Of a stretch of DNA of 64,000 nt, positions 56,497 to 64,000 are shown in pieces. The stretch covers positions 44,256,664 through 44,320,663 of the forward strand of contig BRKX01000006.1 in NCBI GenBank assembly GCA_026008535.1, read 5' to 3'. A model generated the notes under the pieces. It saw only the letters and a program-made list of their open reading frames with translations. It did no database searches and was not told where the DNA came from. This DNA comes from Perilla frutescens (lineage: Eukaryota; Streptophyta; Magnoliopsida; Lamiales; Lamiaceae). How positions within the stretch are numbered: the first letter of the stretch is position 1; each line of letters begins with the position of its first letter. The position numbers and the translations under genes were made by a program.

Positions 56497-59400
56497 ATGG
56501 AAATACCAGAACATCGTCGTTGGATGTACACTCGATTAGATCCTCAAACTAGGAATTTACGTTCGGATTTCATATGGGGAGTAGAGAATTTTATTAATTT
56601 TGCGTGTGAGCTGGAGGATTTCAAAGTTGATGGAAAATTTCATTGTCCATGCTCACGATGTCAATGTGTAAAATTTCAAATCCCTGATACAGTTAGGCAC
56701 CATTTATACACAAAAGGTTTTCAACGAGAGTACTATTATTGGCATAATCATGGAGAAACCACACCAAGCATTTTCTTTAGAACTATAGATAGTGACCCAG
56801 ATGCTTTAAATAGTTTTGAGCAAATGGTTATGGATGCGGGGGGTCCTAATTTTGTTCCTGAACCAGAAGAACCGAATGATGAATATAAGAAATTTTACGA
56901 TTTGTTATGTGCGGCTCAATCACCTTTGTGGGATGGATGTGAGGATCATTCAGTTTTGTCGATCGCAACTCGAATAATGAGTATCAAGACTGACTACAAC
57001 ATACCAGCAAGATGTGTTGATGAAATCATTCAGTTGATAAAAGAGATATTACCATCTGGTAATCGGATGCTTCCCGACTTTTATCAGACTAAGAAACTAG
57101 TCTCTCAACTTAGTTGTGGCCATATAAAAATTGACACATGTCCATCAGGTTGTATGTTGTTTCGTGGGGCTGATGCTGCCGAGCTTAATTGTAAATTTTG
57201 TGGAGAAACTCGTTTTAAGGAGAATGCTTGAACAGACAACCGAATCGCAAAAAAACAGATGTGGTATTTGCCCATAGTTCCTCAATTACAATGATTATAT
57301 GCTTCTAATGCAACTGCTAAACACATGACATGGCATTATGATAAGAGACGTGAACGAGGCATATTATCACATCCAAGTGATGCGGAAGGATGGAAACATT
57401 TTGATGAAAAACACCCTTCATTTGCATTAGAGCCATGAAATCTTAGACTAGGACTATGCTCAGATGGGTTTAGCCCATTCAACCATGATGGTAAGGTGTA
57501 TTCTTGTTGGCCTGTGATTATGACTCCATATAATCTACCTCCTAGCATGTGTTTGAAGAGAGAATACATGTTTTTAATGATTCTCATCTCGGGGCCAAGT
57601 AATCCAAAATCTAAAATTGATGTCTACTTGCAACCATTAATCGATGATTTAAAATTATTATGGGATGAAGGAGTTCAAACATATGATGTCTCCAAAAGGC
57701 AGAACTTCTACATGAGGGCTGCACTTTGTTGGACTATCAATGATTTCCCCGCTTATGGTATGTTATCTGGTTGGTCAACAGCTGGTAAATTAGCATGTCC
57801 TTATTGCATGGATGATTCTAAAGCATTTTATTTGAAGAATGGAAAAAAAGTTTGTCACTTTGACTGTCACAGACAGTTTCTACCCATGAATCACCCATTT
57901 CGAAGAAACAAAAAAGACTTCTTGAAAGATAAAGTTGAAAAGAATGTTCCACCGAGGCGGCGTTCTAGAGATGAAATAAATGAGATGACTATGCATATTC
58001 CTCGAATAGTTGATACAGGGATAGCTTATGAAGCAACAGATTATGGAGAAAGTCATCATTAGATGAAACGAAGTATCTTTTGGGATTTACCTTACTAGAA
58101 TGATTTGTTGAACCCTCACAACTTAGATGTCATGCATACAGAGAGCAAATGTATTTCAAAATGTGTTCAACACGGTCATGGATATCAAAGGTAAGACCAA
58201 AGATAATCTAAATGCACGAAAGGATATTACTGTGCATTGTAATCGTCCCACTCTAGAATTGTAGGACATGGGTAATGGGAAAATATTGAAACCAAAAGCG
58301 CAGTACACTTTGAATATGGAGCAAAAATGAAAAATTTGCGAGTGGGTTCAAAGTCTGAAGCTACCAGATGGATATGTATCTAACTTGGGATCGTGTGTTG
58401 ATTTGCGAACTTGTACATTACAACATATGAAGAGTCATGATTGCCATGTTTTTATGAAGAGATTGCTTCCTATTACATTCAGTTGTTTGCCTAATCCTAT
58501 TTGGGAAACTTTAATTGAGTTAAGTATTTTTTTCCGAGACTTATGTTGCCCTATTTTGGATGAAAATAGACTAGAGGTGATGGAAAATAATATTCCTATC
58601 ATTCTATGCAAGTTAGAGAAGATTTTTCCGCCGTCTTTCTTCGATGTAATGGAACATCTACCTATACATTTAGTCTACGAAGCCAAAGTAGGTGGTCCAG
58701 TACAATATCGTTGGATGTATCCATTTGAGAGGTAATTATTATTCTAATTAACTTATGTTGTATATTCAATTTAAATATAAACTCATAAACAACTTCTCAT
58801 TGTTCAGATTCTTGGGCAATCTTAAAAAGAAGGTTAAGAATAAATCTCGTGTAGAGGGTTCAATCTGTGAGGCATATTTACTCGAGGAGACATCTATATT
58901 TTGCTTCCACTATTTTGAGTCTTATGTCCAAACTAGAAATAGACGAGTTCCTCAATACGATGATGGTGGAGAGTCATCTGAGAATCCACCATTTTCAATA
59001 TTTAACTATCTCGGTTGACCTGCAGGCATGTGTAGAACTCGATTTCTCACTGATGAAGAGAAATTTCAGATTTCTCTTTATGTCCTCTTAAATTGCCCTG
59101 AAGTTGATTTCTTTTACAAGTAAGGTTTTTTTATAAGTCCACCCATTTGGTTAAGTTGTCTTCTTAAAATTCTAACAGTTTTAAGTTTATGATCAGTGCT
59201 TATACTACATCTATGAATGATGGAAATCAAAACTTTGTAGAATGGTTTCATGATCATGTAAGTTTACTATACAAAATTTATAAAATAATATTTTTAAGCT
59301 AATGTTCTAAGTCTAAATGATCTAGTTTCTGTCTTCTTAGGTAGGAAATCCTAATAATTGCGTTGATGATCCATTTTTATAGAGCTTATCTTGGGGTCTG

Positions 59401-60009
59401 ATTAACCAAGTGGAGACTTATCCAAAGTATTTTGTGAATGGATATTGCTTCCACATATCTGAATTGGCACAAACGCGGAAAACCAATAATTCTGGAGTTG
59501 CGCTTATTGGAGAACATGCAGATTATTATGGAGTACCTTCAAGAAGTCTTATTGTAGAACCAACCAAAAGAGTTACAATCTTTAATTGTAAATGGTTTGA
59601 TCCTTCACCTTCTGGAACAAGAATATGTTCTAAATATGGATTGGTTGAGGTTAAATCAACTCGAAGATATGCCGGGAAAGATACATTTATATTAGGCCAA
59701 CAAGCTGAACAAGTCTATTTTACTCCATGGCCCAATCCGAATAATGAAAGAAGAGCTTGGTTTTCAGTGATTAAGACAAAGTCGAGACGCACAATTCAAT
59801 CACCAGATGCTCCATTCCAAGATGATGCAAACAACACAATAAATGAATTATCTCGTCTTGAAGAGTTTGATGTTACATTATTAGATTCTATAACCCCGGC
59901 CGAGGAGTTTAATCACACTAATATTGTTGAAGAAGATGACATATTTAGCAGTGATGATTCAGAAAATGATGAAGACAATCAAATTGATTCTGATAACAGT
60001 AGTGATTAA
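56497..60009 (+). pseudogene. CACTA2 TNP2 transposase gene, broken by stops
   Basis: Starts MEIPEHRRWMYTRLDPQT with the Transpos_assoc zinc domain (FHCPCSRCQC), which CACTA1 lacks. Transposase_21 follows (CGHIKIDTCPSGCMLF, HMTWHYDKR, LRLGLCSDGFSPFNHDGK, NDFPAYGMLSGWSTAGKLAC, NPHNLDVMHTE), then DUF4218 (MKSHDCHVFMKRLLP, GGPVQYRWMYPFER; 58425-58735) and DUF4216 (YYGVPSRSLIVEP, IFNCKWFDPSPSG; from about 59520). It ends in an acidic tail at 60009. Introns lie near 58732, 59120 and 59255. Stops: TGA 57229-57231, TAG 58060-58062 and others between 57290 and 58340, plus a shift near 58130-58330. The gene is complete in extent but dead. Confidence 0.87.
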
Positions 60010-60103
60010 TTTTAGGTGTTTTTTGAATATGCAACTTGATTTAATCTTTTTTAAAAAATTTAGTGCAATATATATTAATTTCTATTATGTTTAATATTTA
60101 CAG

Positions 60104-62156
60104 ATGTCAAGTCTTCATAGACTGCGAGGTGGACTTCGAGGCGGACTTCATGGTGGCCATAGTATTAGGCCTCAAATTAATAATGGTGATAATATTGGGA
60201 GGCAAAGTGCAAGTGCCCCTCCCTCTAGTGATAGAGGCACTACTTCTGCACACGTAGCTGTTGGTTCTTCATCAGGAGGTGAAGAGAGAGTGTTGACATC
60301 TGGAGGTGGTGATAGAGGTACTATTTCTGCCCCCATAGCTGCCAATTCTTTACTTGGGGGTGAAGAGAGAGTGTTGACATCTGGTCAAGGTTCGTCAACA
60401 ATTCAAGGACGGGAGCTTCCGATTGTAGAGTCTGCAAGCAGATTATTTATACGCATGGAAGGAAATAAGTATGAAATCTAATTTGTAGTTATATTTCTCC
60501 ATCATTTAGTTTGATTATCTAATCGTGCTATATTACAATAGGCTTTACCCTGATGAGGCCAATAAAAGGGTCGGAAAGATAATTAAGGCCAAATATGATA
60601 GAGCATGGAATGAGTGGTCAGAGGTTCCAGAAGAAGTGAAGATGATGTGGTTTGGAGAATTTAAGGTAATTTTTAATCAATGATGTTTGCAATTATTTGT
60701 TATATTTAAATGCTAACTTGATGTTTTTATAGAAATTTTATCGTTGGGATGAGAAGGATGACGATGAGATCTTTCAATTCTGGGAGTCTAAAGGTGCAGC
60801 AGTAATAAGACAAAGTTTTGCTGACATTCGTAGAGGGAAATGTAAAGGTCGCTGGCTAGCAAGCAACAAACTGGTAACCCTCCGCAACAGATGGAAATCT
60901 GACCTAAAATTTAAGGAAGTTTCTGAACGAAACAAGAAGAATTCAGCTGCTAACAAAGATGGAAAAGTGAATAGAGGTGGAGCTATTTCCATTACTGAGC
61001 GCAAAAAGTGATACGTGACTCTAATTTTATCTTTAAATTTATTTTGTATATACTTAATTAAAGATTGATAGGAGCTGTTTTTTTATTCTATTTGATTGAA
61101 TTTTAGAGAAGCAGTAGTAGGAATTGGTGAGACAAATACTAGTTTGTTGGGAGAGAGAAAAATGGGTATACTTAAGTTTTTTTTTTTTGGTGACAGGGTG
61201 GATTAGTGGGTAGTATTATAATTTATAGGACAATGGCAGTAGTAATTTTAATTTAGTAGACGATGATGAAAAAAGATGAAGAATGTTAGCAGCAAGAAGA
61301 TATCTTGGTTTTTTTTAAGCTTATAAACTGTAACAGGTTTCTTTTGTTTGACTCGAGGTACAAGTACAAGAAATTTGAAGATGACAGTTTCTTTTTTTTG
61401 TTCCTTTGTTTGAAATTGGGAGATGATTAATGAAAGAAGTTGTTTTAGTGATTAATTTAATTAGTAATGAGCCTCTGAAATTTTGGAAGTATTGATAGTG
61501 TTTGCCCAATAATCAGATTCATTATGCTTTGTGAATTTTGTAGGAGATCAAATTGGGAAGAAAAGTTAGCATTCCTGAGGTGTATGAAAGTTTGAACTAT
61601 GATAAGCAAGCTGATAAATGGTTCACTCCACATTCTGAGATGTTATATGTAAGATCTTTTCCATATTTATTTCTATCATTGAGATTTTAATTTTGAACAT
61701 AATTAAGATTCAAATTTCTTTTTATCACAGCATAAGTTTAAGGAGATGAAGGAAGACTCTGTATCACAGGGTAAAGATATTGATGATTCTGCTCTTTTCT
61801 TCGAGGCAGCAGGGGGAGTGAATAGACATGGCAGATGCCCAGGATTTGGTTCTGAAGTCTCCAATTTTGCAACTAGTTCTGGATCAAGAAAGAAGAGCAA
61901 AGATAGCCAATCCAGCACAGCTCAAGATGATCACCTCATGAATGACCGTTTAAATCATTTGGAGGATGCAAATAAACATCTACTAGACGTGAATGAACGA
62001 TTGGCCGCTGAAGTTGCAGAACTTCAAAACCTCATCCTCCAGAAGAACAATACAGGTACTCCATATGAATCACATTCATCTGCCCCCTCCAATTATGATA
62101 TTGGTTGTGATGCTGAGGATCATGATATTATCGGTTTTCAGTTAGGCTGGGTTTGA
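60104..62156 (+). CDS. CACTA2 Transposase_24 (TnpA/Ptta-like) gene
   Basis: The partner gene of TNP2. I read five or six exons: 60104-60469 (starts MSSLHRLRGGLRGGLHGG; two copies of a GGEERVLTSG repeat), 60541-60666 (LYPDEANKRVGKIIKAKYDR), 60733-61008 (KFYRWDEKDDDEIFQFWESK ... LRNRWKSDLKFKEVSERNKK, the conserved core), 61545-61649 (EIKLGRKVSIPEVYESLNYD) and 61730-62156 (ending in a coiled coil and FQLGWV). Borders are GT-AG, except that the end of exon 3 is uncertain, since GTGATACGTG there gives a weak donor. With these joins I find no stop in the coding exons, so this is the best preserved transposon gene in the right half. Intron choice needs transcript support. Confidence 0.68.
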
Positions 62157-62840
62157 TGCCATATTTTGTAGTTTGATGGATTGATATCTAGTAGCTTGAT
62201 GAATTGACTGATTGTTGTTTGATGAATTTGTTGGTGGTATTCTGATGGATTTATTTCATGTATTTTGATGGATATTTTGATGGATTTTAATGGATTGTTT
62301 GATGGATTTTATTAGATTGTTTGATGGATTTGTATGGATAGTATTCTGTAACAGGTTTTTATTTTGCATTTTTATATTATTTTTGAAAAACCCAATTTAA
62401 AAAAAAATTATAAAATAAAAAATTCTAGCGGGAGTTTTCTGTTGGAATTGCCCGAGCCCTAATCCCTAATAAAACATTCCAGCGGAATACTTACCGTTGG
62501 AATTGTATAACCCTATCCTAAATATTGAATTCCAGCGAAACATGTACCGCTGGAATCTAAAAACCCTAACCCTAATAATCGGATTCCAGCGACTAATTCC
62601 AGCGGCATATGTACCGCTGGAATTTGTGAACGGGCCCTGAAACGGACATTCCAATGGTTCGGGTCCCGTTGGAATAACCCGCTGGAATTTTCTGGCCGCT
62701 GGAATCGATGAGATTTCCGCTGGAATATGCCAATTCCATCGGCATGTTTTCCAGCAGACCGGGTCCGCTGGAATTCCAGCGGAAAACACCTAAATTCCAA
62801 CGGAATTTATCCGCTGGAATATCCGAATTTTCTTGTAGCG
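62157..62840. repeat. CACTA2 3' UTR with TTTGATGGATT repeats and right subterminal repeats
   Basis: From 62160 to 62335 the word TTTGATGGATT and variants repeat (about 12-30 bases apart). From 62420 to 62830 come ATTCCAGCGG/CCGCTGGAAT palindromes, as at the left end, to the terminus at 62840. Confidence 0.75.
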
Positions 62841-62843
62841 TAA

Positions 62844-63193
62844 TGCATTTCTACGTTTGGGATGCAATTTATATTTGTGTTCATGTTTTTATATGCTTGT
62901 CTTGTTTATTGTTTTTGGTATTTATTGTATACCAAGGTATTTGTTATATACCATAGTTTTTGGGCATGATACGCATAGTTGGTTTTTGGGATGTTAAATG
63001 ATCAATGTTCCCTGAGTTATTTGTGTTAAACGTGGATTTAACATTGCTTTTATAACAAGTTTAATCATTTGTTATATGATGATCACATTAAGAGGGAGAT
63101 TTTATTTATCTCCATTTTCCGCTGCGACTTTAAGTGTACAAAATACATTGAGTTGTATGTTTTGTGCAGAAAGGCTAAGATTAAGGGGGAGAT
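62844..63193 (+). other. Sirevirus 3' untranslated region with polypurine motifs
   Basis: Continuation of the Sirevirus after the CACTA2 target repeat. Contains TTAAGAGGGAGATTTT at about 63088-63103 and the final polypurine tract ATTAAGGGGGAGATTG at 63179-63194, next to the 3' LTR. No ORF of note. Confidence 0.7.
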
Positions 63194-64000
63194 TGTTGAG
63201 TGATCTTTGACATTGATGTTCAATGTTGAATGCAATGTCATACAGACTCCCTACGACATTGTCTGTGACACTCGTCGTGACTAATCTTATCCTTTCCTAG
63301 ATTTTAGGATTTATTTTATTTAATAAAATTATATTTTATATATATCTTAGATTATGTATATATCCACGCGAAGTAATTATTTCAAATAAATGGATATATA
63401 CATATTAGATATATTATTATTTATAATAGAGTTTGACAAAGTCGAAACTATATCTCCTATTTTTTAGGTTTCTTGTTTTCTTTATTTAATCCTTTTTCTT
63501 TTTTCAAAATTTATATTGATGGAAATTCAAAAAATAGGGATGAACGTGGGTTATCCTTTCAAACACACCATGGAGGCGGTTTTTTCCAAACACGATGGAG
63601 TGGTGATGAGGGCGGTTATCTTCAACCCATGTTCAAGAAAGATGAGATGTGAGCCTTGTTCGATTCAAGTGAAGATTGCATATAAGGAATATGATCTACA
63701 CTTGAAGATTTATTCAAGCACAGGTCATCTTTCCGCTGCGTGTGAAGATTAAAGGGCTTGAGTCACAAACTTAGCTTTAGATTTCGTTCTTCGTTCCTTC
63801 TTCCTTTGTTGTTGTTCAATCACTTCATGAGAATGAATTGTACAAGTTAGGATAGATGGTAAGGTTGTGAAATCACGGCTAGTTTGTCTACAAATTAACG
63901 GTATGGTAATTTGTATTTTGAATTCGTTTTTGGTTGTAAACTAGAATAGGGTTCATGTATTTTGTTTGATATGTCGAGAGCTCAGCGTCTGACATCATCA
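63194..64000 (+). repeat. 3' LTR of the Sirevirus, cut by the window end
   Basis: Starts TGTTGAGTGATC after the polypurine tract and matches the 5' LTR (33658 on) through its first 807 bases with small changes. About 210 more bases are expected beyond the window. Confidence 0.9.

Larger units (their letters stand above)
53509..62840. mobile_element. CACTA2: En/Spm-type DNA transposon inserted near the Sirevirus 3' end
   Basis: 9.3 kb, starting CACTACTAGAAATTTG and ending, read inward from the right, CGCTACAAGAAAATTC. It is flanked by the 3-bp target repeat TAA (53506-53508 and 62841-62843). Both ends carry ATTCCAGCGG-type palindromes, different from those of CACTA1. TNP2 and Transposase_24 genes follow each other on the plus strand. 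Confidence 0.93.
33658..64000 (+). mobile_element. Sirevirus-type Ty1/Copia retrotransposon, with two CACTA elements inserted
   Basis: The 5' LTR (33658-34675) and the 3' LTR (63194 to the window end) match closely. Removing the two CACTA insertions leaves about 9.1 kb in view, or about 9.3 kb once the unseen part of the 3' LTR is added, a usual Sirevirus size. The gag is long, with two zinc knuckles. Pol has Copia order, and there is an extra ORF after pol and several AAGGGGGAG-type polypurine motifs, all Sirevirus traits. It lies inside MULE2. Confidence 0.9.

Overview
This window looks like nuclear DNA from a flowering plant, most probably a eudicot. It is AT-rich, has GT-AG introns and contains a plant-type tRNA-Asn gene and a plant LEA_2-family gene. 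Almost everything else is plant transposable elements, many inserted inside one another. I found only two ordinary host genes: tRNA-Asn(GUU) at 12979-13052 and an intronless LEA_2 membrane-protein gene at 13992-14546, both on the minus strand.

Left part, 1-10949: a minus-strand Athila-like Ty3/Gypsy element has its 5' LTR at 9436-10949, an 18-nt tRNA-Asp primer-binding site, a gag with one stop, a broken pol, and a post-pol region with a leader intron and the start of an extra ORF. A minus-strand Sirevirus-like Copia element (LTR plus gag) has landed in that post-pol region and runs off the left edge. Middle-left part, 10950-23405: degenerate repeats, the two host genes, a complete but dead Tork-type Copia (15143-19831, target duplication ATTGT), telomere-like TTTAGGG motifs, and a 2.4-kb inverted-repeat element filled with AT-rich tandem repeats.

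Middle part, 23406-31882: a Kaonashi-type Mutator-like element (MULE1). A plus-strand DUF1985/Ulp1-like protease gene and a minus-strand MuDR transposase gene converge inside it. It has degenerate terminal repeats of about 100 bp, a 9-bp target duplication and three strikingly GC-rich islands. It is followed by a Sirevirus gag fragment and a stretch that matches the 3' flank of the LEA_2 gene.

Right part, 32721-64000: a stack of nested insertions. A second MULE with the same terminal sequence (MULE2, left end at 32721) was hit by a Sirevirus (5' LTR 33658-34675; 3' LTR from 63194 past the window end). The Sirevirus carries gag-pol plus an extra post-pol ORF. It was then hit twice by CACTA (En/Spm) elements. 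CACTA1 (40574-52486, target duplication GGA) splits the extra ORF exactly between codons. CACTA2 (53509-62840, target duplication TAA) lies further 3'. Each CACTA has its own TNP2 gene, Transposase_24 gene and palindromic subterminal repeats. CACTA1 has its two genes divergent and carries about 4.4 kb of extra, host-like sequence. All transposon genes carry stops, frameshifts or deletions, so none looks autonomous as written. All calls come from reading the sequence; no database search was run.
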